Assembly (NCBI GenBank): GCA_951813615.1
Contig: OX638377.1
Coordinates: 1,798,001-1,862,000, forward strand
DNA length: 64,000 nucleotides
Source of the DNA: an uncultured Latescibacterota bacterium
Lineage (GTDB): Bacteria; Latescibacterota; UBA2968; UBA8231
Direction of reading: 5' to 3'
The translations under genes were made by a program, and so were the position numbers. The first letter of the stretch is position 1; the number at the start of each line of letters is the position of its first letter. This document shows positions 9,042 to 17,371 of the stretch, in pieces. Under the pieces are notes generated by a model. It did no database searches and was not told the DNA's origin. It worked only from the letters and a program-made list of their open reading frames with translations.

Positions 9042-11657
9042 TCAGTACGCGACGGCAATGGTTTTCAGGACCTGCTCGCCATCGATGCCAGCACCCTCGG
9101 TGTCGGTGTCGATCCGCAAGCGAGCGTAATACACTCCGGGCGGCACCACGGCTCCCGCGTCATCCCTGCCGTCCCAGCCGATGGAATAGGAGCCGGTGCT
9201 CAAATCTCGCTGCTCCACTAACCGACGCACCCGACGGCCCGCCAGATCGAAAACTTCCACTTCTGCCGGGCTATCGTCACCCACTCGCACCACCTTGAAG
9301 GCGAATTGAGCTTGGTCGTTGACGCCGTCGCCGTTGGGTGTGAAGACTTGCGGTAGTACTTCCACCTCCGTTAGCAGTGAGGTACTCTGCACCGCACCGA
9401 CCAGCGTTGTAGTGTTGCTCTCGATTCCGACTAAGGCCTCGCCGGCATCGACGCGTTGCCAGTTGCCTTCGCCGGCGTCGCTATTTTTTAACAACGCTCG
9501 CATCACCGCGCCCGTGGAAAACAACGCCGTAGCAAAATCTAGCCGTAGCACTTCTACGCCTGAGCGCGGTTCCACCGGCGGGAAGGCCAATTGCAGGCTG
9601 TCCGCACGCGTCTGAATCACCTCCACGTCAGGTATAGCTATACTGGACAAGTCGGCGCTGGGACCGAAGGCGTCCTCGGTACCAGCATATAGTCCCACAA
9701 AGCGCAGGGGCATATCGGACGGTGCCACCAGCAGCAACTGGTCGAAGCCCGGATCCCGGCTGCCGAAGTCTGGACGCACATAGAACGAAAACATCTGCTC
9801 TTTACCCAGTTGGTCCACCTGAAACGGCGAGATTTCACCGGTGATGCTCTGTGCCACGGGATTGCTAAAGTTGAGCCGAATCGAGCGTAAGGTCGGACTG
9901 ACCTCTGGATCGTTCGACAGCAAGGTCGCCCGCAAAGTCAGAAACTCGCGCGGACTGGGCGAAGTCACCGGCGAACCGGTCGGGTCTTCGTACGGCTGGC
10001 TCCACGGCTCCCAGTCGGAACCGGCGGTTTCTTCGGCGACGATCTCGCCGCGGAAAATAGACAGCAGCTTGTCGTAGTCTTCCTTGGATACTTCCGTGCC
10101 GTCTTTTTTGAAGTAATGCAGGGTTTCACTCAACTCGTTGCCAGTGCGGGTCTGGATCAGCACGCTCGTGCCGGGCGGCGCGTCGGCATCCCACTCGACA
10201 GAGAGCAGGTTGCGGCTGCCACCCAAACGGATTAGATCGGAGGCCAGCGTTACTTCGGGCAGAAACCCCCGTCCGTATAGCTGTAGCTCTGCTGGCTGCC
10301 CAGTGGCTCCGCCTTTACCCGTGGAACTGGTGCTTTCGAACTGCTTCCAGGCAAAGCGAAAGAAACGGGCTTTGAGCCGCGCGAAATCGTTGCCTTCGTA
10401 AAAGCCGAAGCCTAAGGCTGAAACTCCACCGCCGCCGCGCTGCTCGCGATCGACGGCGGTATTCCACTTGATGCTGCCGTCGGCGGCCAGCGTGCCGTCC
10501 GAAAAATCCAGCCGGTAATTGGAAAACCTAGACCCGCCGTAGGCCATCCTGAAGGCGTCGATCCAGTAAAAGGCACCCAAATCGAAAAGTACCTGCCCTT
10601 CGGGCGATTTGAGCGATCCTCTGCCGTAGGTGTAGATGAACTGCACTTTGCTTTCGATCTGCCCGTCAATCAAGCTATTGATCGAGGCCGTCTGGGAAGC
10701 CGTGCCAAAACCGCCCCTGTCCAACGCTCCGGTGAGGATCTCGTCGCCTTCTGCCCACACTTCCAACTCGGCTAGCCGCGGACGCTCGATCCGGTAATAG
10801 CGCACCGACCCTTGTTGTTCGGACTCAAGTTGGCGGTGTACCTCTTGGGGCACTAGGGTCTCGCGCCCGTTCGCATGGAGCTTAAAGTAATCGACCTCGC
10901 CCCGCTCGTCGGTCGCGAGTTGATCGTATTCGGCCTGAGTCACTTCTCGACCTCGGCCAAAATTGCTGCCAGTCACCACCACCTGCACAAAGCGAATGCC
11001 GACACCCTCGAACTCGCGCTCTAGGTCCATGTCGATCTCGAAGAGCCGCTGTTCCTTATTGGGTTTGAGGGTCCGCAACATGGTGGTGTATTCGAGAGAG
11101 GGTCCACGACTACCCGTGGGCTTGTTGCCCTGGGACACCAGCACGTCGAACTGTAGGAAGGGATCGCCCAATGCCTCGTCGACGAATTTCAGCACGATGC
11201 TCTTGGCGATCACTATCCGCCCTAGATCGACGGTAAACCACCACTGGCCGGCCAGCTCGCCCTCACCTGTGGGTGGGTCGGGCTGCCAGTACGTTGCTAG
11301 GTCGCCGTCGAAAAGGTTGACCACATCCGCCTGATTGCCAGCGGTTCCGGCTTGGATGCCGTCTAGGACGGTAATTTCTTCGGGGGCCTTTTTTATGCCA
11401 TCGGGTGGGCGGGCTTGCAGATAAGCGGCAATGTCTCCTACCGCGTTGATGTCGCGGTGCAACTGGTGCGGCGTCAAGGCTCCACTGGACGAAATTTCCA
11501 CTACCCCTTTGGGAAAGGTCCAATTGCGCCAGTGCGCTGCGCTGTTGACCACTACTTGATCGGACGTCACTCGGTGTCCCGCCCCCTGACCGTACGCTGC
11601 CGTACAGCAAACCACTGACCAGGCCGTCCAACGTATGTACCGCAGAATCCGTTCCAT
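9042..11657 (-). CDS. Large secreted protein with discoidin-like (F5/8 C) domains and C-terminal FlgD-type Ig tail (pair member B)
   Basis: 871 residues. The signal peptide (basic MERILRYIR, hydrophobic stretch, AYGQ) is followed by a galactose-binding-like discoidin domain (LFDGDLATYWQPDP ... WWFTVDLGRIVIAKSI). A second discoidin-like block has SLIDGQIES, and beta-rich modules follow. The tail is a FlgD/CHU_C-type Ig domain (VFTPNGDGVNDQAQF, VEVFDLAGRRVR, WDGRDDAGAVVPPGVYYARL) ending in KTIAVAY. Such tails occur on surface or type 9-like secreted proteins. It is homologous over its length to the 33116-35464 product. I used the ATG at 11657; a GTG at 11669 is also possible. It lies about 28 bases after the 11686-13623 gene and is probably co-transcribed. 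Confidence 0.75.
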   Translation of the reverse strand: MERILRYIRWTAWSVVCCTAAYGQGAGHRVTSDQVVVNSAAHWRNWTFPKGVVEISSSGALTPHQLHRDINAVGDIAAYLQARPPDGIKKAPEEITVLDGIQAGTAGNQADVVNLFDGDLATYWQPDPPTGEGELAGQWWFTVDLGRIVIAKSIVLKFVDEALGDPFLQFDVLVSQGNKPTGSRGPSLEYTTMLRTLKPNKEQRLFEIDMDLEREFEGVGIRFVQVVVTGSNFGRGREVTQAEYDQLATDERGEVDYFKLHANGRETLVPQEVHRQLESEQQGSVRYYRIERPRLAELEVWAEGDEILTGALDRGGFGTASQTASINSLIDGQIESKVQFIYTYGRGSLKSPEGQVLFDLGAFYWIDAFRMAYGGSRFSNYRLDFSDGTLAADGSIKWNTAVDREQRGGGGVSALGFGFYEGNDFARLKARFFRFAWKQFESTSSTGKGGATGQPAELQLYGRGFLPEVTLASDLIRLGGSRNLLSVEWDADAPPGTSVLIQTRTGNELSETLHYFKKDGTEVSKEDYDKLLSIFRGEIVAEETAGSDWEPWSQPYEDPTGSPVTSPSPREFLTLRATLLSNDPEVSPTLRSIRLNFSNPVAQSITGEISPFQVDQLGKEQMFSFYVRPDFGSRDPGFDQLLLVAPSDMPLRFVGLYAGTEDAFGPSADLSSIAIPDVEVIQTRADSLQLAFPPVEPRSGVEVLRLDFATALFSTGAVMRALLKNSDAGEGNWQRVDAGEALVGIESNTTTLVGAVQSTSLLTEVEVLPQVFTPNGDGVNDQAQFAFKVVRVGDDSPAEVEVFDLAGRRVRRLVEQRDLSTGSYSIGWDGRDDAGAVVPPGVYYARLRIDTDTEGAGIDGEQVLKTIAVAY

Positions 11658-11685
11658 ATCTCGTACCACTCGCTAAGTGTGCAGA

Positions 11686-13623
11686 TCAATAAACCAGCGA
11701 AATCACTCGTTGCTCCGATTTTATGCCCCCGTCGCTGTCCACTTCTAGGCGCAGGATATAGAGGCCCGGCGGCACCAATTTGGCTTGGGCGTCGCGGCCG
11801 TCCCAAGTTACTGCAAAGCGGCCGCTGGTCGCGATGCCGTGGTATAGCTCGCTGATGCGCCGCCCCGAAAGGTCGTATAGATCAATAGCTACCGGTACAG
11901 CACCCAGGTTGAGCAATTCGTACTGAATTTTTAGCTGATCGTTGACGCCGTCTCCATTCGGAGTGAATGACCGCGAGGTCAAGCGCAGGTCATTGACCGC
12001 CTTTTTGTCGATATTTATTAGACCGACACTCAAGGTATTGCTATCGACCAGTTGATCGGCATCTCCTGCCGTGACCTCCTGATGCACTTCGTGAGGCTGC
12101 TCGCTATCGAAAATCCGCGCCGCGAATATCGTGCCAAACTGGAATACCTGAGCTTGGAAATCCACTTCCAGCAATTCGTTGGTGCGCTGCAGGTCCATGC
12201 GGGGAATTCGCAACTCAAATTCATTTTCTTCCACGCGAACCTCGGTGAAGTCCACTGGCAAGCCTTCCAGTCGGACCTGATCAATGCTGGCGACTCTCGC
12301 TGGCGTTTTGATCTCAATGCTGTCAAAACCCAGATCAGTGCCGGCCAATCGCGGCAGGATCTTGTAGGTAAACTGCGTTATTGCGCCCGCTGGCACCTCC
12401 ACCGGGACGATCTCGGCCAGCGCTTGGGATGCCACCGGCGGATTGGATACTTCAAATTGCAGGTAATGCAGCCATCCGCCCGCTGCCGAGGTGGAAGAGA
12501 ACTGGACGGCGAACTGGACGAATTGCCGCGGTTTGTTGCCGGCGAGGTCGCCGCTGCCGAGGACCAGATCGTACGGAGGGCTCCAAGTTTGCCAGTTTTC
12601 GGTGTCTGGCGTGATTCCGGCTCGCTCCCCTTTGTCCAGTCTGTTGTACGTGGCCAACACCAAGGCTTTGCCATCGCTATAGCGCGTAGTCTCGTCGCCA
12701 CGGAAGGTTTTGCGCCAGTAGGTGTTGGGATCGGAATCGTCGCCGCTGCGCATAGTCAGATCAATCGCCGCGCCTTCGTCCTTCTGCGCGGACCAGTTGA
12801 GTCGGCCCAAGCTGACGGGTTGGCCTAGGTCAATCACATTGGAGACGTAGGTGGCCTGCGGCGCAAAACCAGAACCGTAAATTTCAAATTCGGCGATTTC
12901 CCAGGCACCGCGGATGTTGGCCGGCGCTTCAAATAGGATGTTGCGGATCGGTCGATCGGGCATTTCGATGACGATATCGGAGCGGGTGTTTTCGGTGGCG
13001 TTGAGGACGATTTCAAAATCTTTCCGAGCGCCTGGCGGCCGCCTCGCCCACCTCTCTCCTACTAGGTATTCCCGGGTTCCGTCCTTGAGGGGGTCGCCGT
13101 CGTTGATGCCGACTACAAAGGTCTGGATAAAGCGATCTACGAGGTGCTTTTCGCGGGGATAGAAGCGCACCCGGTCGATGTTGAATAACCCACCCAGATC
13201 GAATACCAGCACTTTGTTTTCTATCGCGCCATAGTCTCCGCCCCAATCGCCGTCGCCGAGAAAGTGAGTGGTGGGATCGCCGTCGAACATCGGCGCGTCG
13301 CGGGCGGGAAAATCGGCCCAACCCACGATCGAGCGCAGCGTTTCGATCTTCCCGCCTCGTTCGTCCAGCAACGGTGTCAGATTGACTGCGGGGTCTAGTT
13401 GCTCGGGCGCGAGGGTCGTGCTGATCTCCGTCAGCAGAGTGCTGCCGTGCTGCTTGGCGTCGATATCGGCCCATTCCAGTTGGATGAAGTCGAAAGGCGT
13501 GTCGCGCTCGGGCGGCGGCAGGTCGGAGCCACCGATGCGGTAGATGGTCAGCGCATGACTCACGTCGGTCAGCGTGGCGCAAAATACCAAGGCTATCAGT
13601 GGCAATACCAGACGTCGGCTCAT
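11686..13623 (-). CDS. Secreted beta-rich protein with discoidin-like domain and FlgD-type Ig tail (pair member A)
   Basis: 645 residues. A signal peptide (MSRRLVLPLIALVFCATLTDVSHA) precedes a discoidin-like region (APMFDGDPTTHFLGDGDWGG ... KVLVFDLGGLFNIDRVRFYPRE). The C-terminal Ig-like tail has SFTPNGDGVNDQLKIQYEL, DLYDLSGRRISELY and WDGRDAQAKLVPPGLYILRL, ending RVISLVY. It resembles the product of 31093-33111, which likewise comes first in a two-gene unit with a B-type partner. This suggests that A and B work together on the cell surface, perhaps binding glycans. The role is inferred from domains only. Confidence 0.75.
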   Translation of the reverse strand: MSRRLVLPLIALVFCATLTDVSHALTIYRIGGSDLPPPERDTPFDFIQLEWADIDAKQHGSTLLTEISTTLAPEQLDPAVNLTPLLDERGGKIETLRSIVGWADFPARDAPMFDGDPTTHFLGDGDWGGDYGAIENKVLVFDLGGLFNIDRVRFYPREKHLVDRFIQTFVVGINDGDPLKDGTREYLVGERWARRPPGARKDFEIVLNATENTRSDIVIEMPDRPIRNILFEAPANIRGAWEIAEFEIYGSGFAPQATYVSNVIDLGQPVSLGRLNWSAQKDEGAAIDLTMRSGDDSDPNTYWRKTFRGDETTRYSDGKALVLATYNRLDKGERAGITPDTENWQTWSPPYDLVLGSGDLAGNKPRQFVQFAVQFSSTSAAGGWLHYLQFEVSNPPVASQALAEIVPVEVPAGAITQFTYKILPRLAGTDLGFDSIEIKTPARVASIDQVRLEGLPVDFTEVRVEENEFELRIPRMDLQRTNELLEVDFQAQVFQFGTIFAARIFDSEQPHEVHQEVTAGDADQLVDSNTLSVGLINIDKKAVNDLRLTSRSFTPNGDGVNDQLKIQYELLNLGAVPVAIDLYDLSGRRISELYHGIATSGRFAVTWDGRDAQAKLVPPGLYILRLEVDSDGGIKSEQRVISLVY

Positions 13624-13779
13624 CTGAACGATCCCCTTCGGGCGGCGTGAACGATCTTTGACAGGCTGTACTTATGGGATATATAGAAAAAGGGGGGGAA
13701 GGGCAACAGCTAACCACATGTCTGCACATAGAGTTCGACGGCCATCGCGCAGCCGCATGGAGGTATCAACGTACATCCA

Positions 13780-15093
13780 TTAGTTACCTTGTCCCACGGG
13801 CAAAATGCCATACTGACGCAGCGTATCCTCTAGGGTCGGCCGGCGGAGACGAATGCGATCATCGCTCAGCAGATAAGAGAATACGTAGCCAAGCCCAAGC
13901 ATCAAAATGCCGATCAGGAAGCAATAGATAAACGCCCGGTCGGGATATTGATCCTTCAGGTACCCCACGTACAGCGGCCCGCAAATTCCCGCCGCTGCCC
14001 AGGCCGTCAAAATGGTGCCGTAGATCGTCGACATCTTTTGTGGGCCAAAAACATCGAGCACGAAAGAGGGCATGGTGGCAAAGCCACCGCCAAAGCACAA
14101 GAGGATGTAACAAACGAGGACCGAAAAGACATAGGGATTGCGCTCGGTCATCAAAATGCCAAACACGACCATCTGACTGGCGAGCAGAATTCTGAAAACT
14201 TGGACGCGCCCCAGCCGATCGGAGAGCAAGCCCCAAAACAGCCGGCCCACGCCATTGCACAGCGAACTGACGGCGATCAGCGTAGCCCCATACTCGGCCA
14301 GCGTCGCTGGTTCTACGGTTGGATCGGCTAACCCCCAAACTTCCTGCAGAAGTTCCGACTGAAAGCTGATGACGGAGATGCCGGCGGCGATGTTGAAGAA
14401 GAAGACGATCCACATGAGGGCGAACTCAGAGGAGCGCAGATAAGGCACCGCTGAATCGGACTCGTCTTTGAGCGTCTGTTCGGCAACCGCTTCAGCGGCA
14501 GCAGCGGGGGGATTGCTCAACAGCAAGCTGCAGGGGATTAGGACACAGGCGAAGATCACCCCGAGCCCCAAGAAGACATGGGACAGATCGCCTGCTAGGT
14601 GGGATACGAGCAAGGGTGCCAAGCCTTTGCTCAACAGAAAGGCACCCACCCCGAATCCCATCACGACGATGCCGGTCGCTAAGCCTTTTTTGTCCGGGAA
14701 CCACTTGGCGACCGTGGCCACGGGCGTGACGTAGCCCAGCCCGATCCCTGCCCCTCCGATGACGCCGTACCCCACGTAGAATAGCGCGAGCATGTCCCAC
14801 TTCAGCGCCAGACTCGCCAGCATATAGCCGACCGAGAACATGACGCTGCCGGTCACGGCCAAGCGCCGCGGTCCGACCTTCGGTAGCAGTGCGCCGGCCC
14901 AAGCCGCCGAAGTGCCGAGCGAAAGGATCGTCAGGCTGAAAGCCCAAGCCGTTTCCGTGAAAGACCAACCCAATTGCCGCACCAAGATCGTTTGGAAGAA
15001 ACTCCACGCGTACACCGTCCCAAAACAGACCTGTAGGACCGTGCAGAACAGCGCCATAAGCGAGCGCGGGATATGTAGCCTTTGTTGCGCCAT
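13780..15093 (-). CDS. MFS transporter, oxalate/formate antiporter (OFA)-like family
   Basis: A 437-residue inner membrane protein with about 12 hydrophobic segments. The OFA signature is present: FGTVYAWSFFQ in helix 1, GIGLGYVTPVATVAKWFPDKKGLATGIVVMGFG spanning helices 4-5, and a matching second-half GRLFWGLLSDRLGR loop. Family members exchange monocarboxylates or dicarboxylates such as oxalate, formate or pyruvate; the substrate here is unknown. It follows the HAMP-type membrane protein gene by 38 bases on the same strand. Transport of an organic acid sensed by the upstream binding protein is a reasonable guess. Confidence 0.85.
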   Translation of the reverse strand: MAQQRLHIPRSLMALFCTVLQVCFGTVYAWSFFQTILVRQLGWSFTETAWAFSLTILSLGTSAAWAGALLPKVGPRRLAVTGSVMFSVGYMLASLALKWDMLALFYVGYGVIGGAGIGLGYVTPVATVAKWFPDKKGLATGIVVMGFGVGAFLLSKGLAPLLVSHLAGDLSHVFLGLGVIFACVLIPCSLLLSNPPAAAAEAVAEQTLKDESDSAVPYLRSSEFALMWIVFFFNIAAGISVISFQSELLQEVWGLADPTVEPATLAEYGATLIAVSSLCNGVGRLFWGLLSDRLGRVQVFRILLASQMVVFGILMTERNPYVFSVLVCYILLCFGGGFATMPSFVLDVFGPQKMSTIYGTILTAWAAAGICGPLYVGYLKDQYPDRAFIYCFLIGILMLGLGYVFSYLLSDDRIRLRRPTLEDTLRQYGILPVGQGN

Positions 15094-15131
15094 GTTCCCT
15101 AGACCTCAATGGCCAGTTACTCGTGCAAGAT

Positions 15132-15854
15132 TTACTCCGCGTTTTTGGGTGAGCTTTGTCCTTTGTCGGCGACGTAGAGGAAGAGTCGAGCTAGGTGTCC
15201 AGCCTCATCTTCGCGTGCCAGCAGGTTGTCGTCGTCGGCTTTTCCATCGCGCGCCATGCTCACGGCATAGCCCAAGAGCGCGCCCAGTGGCTTGGCCGCC
15301 AGATTGACCAACCAGATGGCGGCAAAGACGCCGACGACGAGTATGATAGAGAAGAGGTACACCTGCTGACCGATTGCGCGTTGAATTTTTAGCGCAATCA
15401 AACCAGTGTCCATGCCCACGTGAACCGTGCCGGCAACGCCGGCGAGAATCGGGCTGCCCACTTCGACGAAATCGCCCATCCCGGGCAGACTGCGCTCCAC
15501 TGTCTCCATATTAAACGGATCGCTGGCGCGAATTTCTGCGGGAATGCCCGGCACAAAGGTATGGGCGAGAAACTCGCCGGATTCGTCGGTGATGTAGATG
15601 TACTTGATGCCCTGAATCTCGACGAACTGATCGATGAGCGACTGCAAAGCCGACAAGTCGCGATTGAGGAGAATGTCCACGCTGGAATCGGCAATGGTCT
15701 TGGCGATGTCGCGGCTGTTGCTCTCGTATTCGGCTGACAGGTGCGTATCGACCGTATAGACGCACAGAATGGAGGTCGATAGGCCAATCAAGCCAAATAG
15801 GGCAAAGACGCCGAACAGCGTTTTCTTAAACAGCTTTTGTACTTTTATCATCAT
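15132..15854 (-). CDS. Two-helix membrane sensor-like protein with periplasmic domain and HAMP, no output domain
   Basis: 240 residues. A first membrane helix at about 12-34 is followed by a ~125-residue extracytoplasmic domain with a PAS/Cache-like KYIYITDESGEFLAHT strand pair. A second helix spans about 163-183, then comes a HAMP-like linker (KPLGALLGYAVSMARDG ... EDEAGHLARLFLYVAD). The protein stops there, with no histidine kinase, chemoreceptor or cyclase domain. Its ATG overlaps the stop of the upstream binding-protein gene (ATGA), so the two are translationally coupled. It may signal by protein-protein contact, or it may be a shortened receptor. No downstream frame restores an output domain. 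Confidence 0.7.
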   Translation of the reverse strand: MMIKVQKLFKKTLFGVFALFGLIGLSTSILCVYTVDTHLSAEYESNSRDIAKTIADSSVDILLNRDLSALQSLIDQFVEIQGIKYIYITDESGEFLAHTFVPGIPAEIRASDPFNMETVERSLPGMGDFVEVGSPILAGVAGTVHVGMDTGLIALKIQRAIGQQVYLFSIILVVGVFAAIWLVNLAAKPLGALLGYAVSMARDGKADDDNLLAREDEAGHLARLFLYVADKGQSSPKNAE

Positions 15855-17140
15855 GCAAACCTAGCGCGCCAATCGTCCAGAGGAACAAAGCGGCCTTCAT
15901 CGACCACTGTATAGTACACGCGTTGGAGTCCTTGACGACGGTCGGGACCAAAGGAGACCTGTTCGCCAATGCCGAGGTCGAAGTCCGCGACGGAGAATAC
16001 AGCGTCTTCGAGTTGGTGGCGCTGCGGCTCGGTCCCGAGGCGGTGCAAAATTTCGACCAGCAACTTGGCGTTGATAAAGCCTTCGAGACTAACGAAGCTG
16101 TGGTCAAAGGGCGTATAGGGGTCTTTTAACAGTTCCGCAGGCGGCTGTGGGGCGTAGCGGCTCATCAAGTCGCGGTACTCTTGGACTGCGGGTATGGAGG
16201 TGTCTTCGTAGCTGGGCACCACTTGGGAGTTGACCAGCCATTGCGTGTAGCGCTGGCTGTCGTCGCGCCCTTCGGTGAGCAGCTTGAGGAGATTTTCGCT
16301 ACCGACAAACGACAGGTTGGCAAAGGGCACCTGTAGGCCGAGATCGACGGCATCGCGGGCAAAGGCCGCGCAGGCTGCATAGGCCCCGATGCAGATTACC
16401 GCTTCGGGCTTGGCTTCCTTGAGGATTTCGACCTGTTTGCGCATCGTGCCGGTGAAGCGTTCGCCGCGCCGATACGTGGCCTCGCCGACGATTTGCTCGC
16501 CGTGCCTTTTCAGGGCGCTGCGCACGCCGGCCCAGCCACTGCGGCCGTACGCATCGGCTTGATAGAACACGGCAATGCGCCGGCGGTTGATGCGCACGAA
16601 ATTATCGACTAGACCAGCCGTTTCTTGGCGGTAGGAGGCGCGCAGATTAAAGGCGAAGGCGCCATAGGGCGGTTCGCGCTGGGGTTGGGCGCCGGTAAAG
16701 GGGAAGAATAGCAGGATGTTCCGGTCTTGGAATTTTTTGAGGATGGGCAATACGCGCGTCACCGTCGGCGTGCCAACGTAGCCGAACAGTAGAAACACCT
16801 GATCGTCGAGCATCAGCTGCATGGTGTTTTTGACCGAAGGGCCGGGCTGGTAGCCATCGTCGTAGGCTTTGACCTGTACGGTGCGGCCAGCCACGCCCCC
16901 TTGCTGATTTACGTGGGTGAAATACGCACCGGCACCCCGATAGAGTTCGATGCCCAACCCTCGGGAGGGGCCGGAGAAAGCGGCGGACGTGCCGAGGATG
17001 ATCTCGGTATCGGTCACACCGAATGCCGTTGGCGACTCAGCGGGACGGGCGGCAAAGGCCCGCAGTGCATGCCACCAAGGGGCGACCAAGCAACCGGTAA
17101 GGCCGGCACGGAGCAGCGAGCGCCGCGTCATTGCTCTCAT
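15851..17140 (-). CDS. ABC-type branched-chain amino acid/urea-like substrate-binding protein (Peripla_BP_6), orphan
   Basis: 429 residues. The N-terminus has a Tat-like MTRRSLLRAG motif and a hydrophobic stretch. The mature domain shows the LivJ-type pattern: DTEIILGTSAAFSGPSRGLG, YFTHVNQQGGVAGRTVQV, DDQVFLLFGYVGTPTVTRVLP, RIAVFYQADAYGRSGWAG. Relatives bind amino acids, amides, urea or aromatic acids. I placed the start at the ATG at 17140; the frame stays open to 17509, but that stretch has no signal sequence and runs into the divergent gene. No ABC permease or ATPase is nearby. The next gene overlaps by four bases and encodes a membrane sensor-like protein, suggesting sensing rather than uptake. 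Confidence 0.82.
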   Translation of the reverse strand: MRAMTRRSLLRAGLTGCLVAPWWHALRAFAARPAESPTAFGVTDTEIILGTSAAFSGPSRGLGIELYRGAGAYFTHVNQQGGVAGRTVQVKAYDDGYQPGPSVKNTMQLMLDDQVFLLFGYVGTPTVTRVLPILKKFQDRNILLFFPFTGAQPQREPPYGAFAFNLRASYRQETAGLVDNFVRINRRRIAVFYQADAYGRSGWAGVRSALKRHGEQIVGEATYRRGERFTGTMRKQVEILKEAKPEAVICIGAYAACAAFARDAVDLGLQVPFANLSFVGSENLLKLLTEGRDDSQRYTQWLVNSQVVPSYEDTSIPAVQEYRDLMSRYAPQPPAELLKDPYTPFDHSFVSLEGFINAKLLVEILHRLGTEPQRHQLEDAVFSVADFDLGIGEQVSFGPDRRQGLQRVYYTVVDEGRFVPLDDWRARFA

Positions 17141-17371
17141 ACAGTTACCGCTAGCTTCTTTCTGCTGGAGGGGGCCAGCATGTGGTCGGGATATAAGGCA
17201 AATAAAGGAATTTTGCTGGTCGTGGGTCAAGCTCGTTTGCAATAGTAGGCGCTGAAGGTTTGTTCGCTGGTGCGCCCATGGTGATGCGGATTTTTGGGGT
17301 GGACTTGCGGGGGGTTTTGGCAGTTTTTTGAGGGCGACTAATTTCACCACTCGCAAACCACAGGAGCCTCT

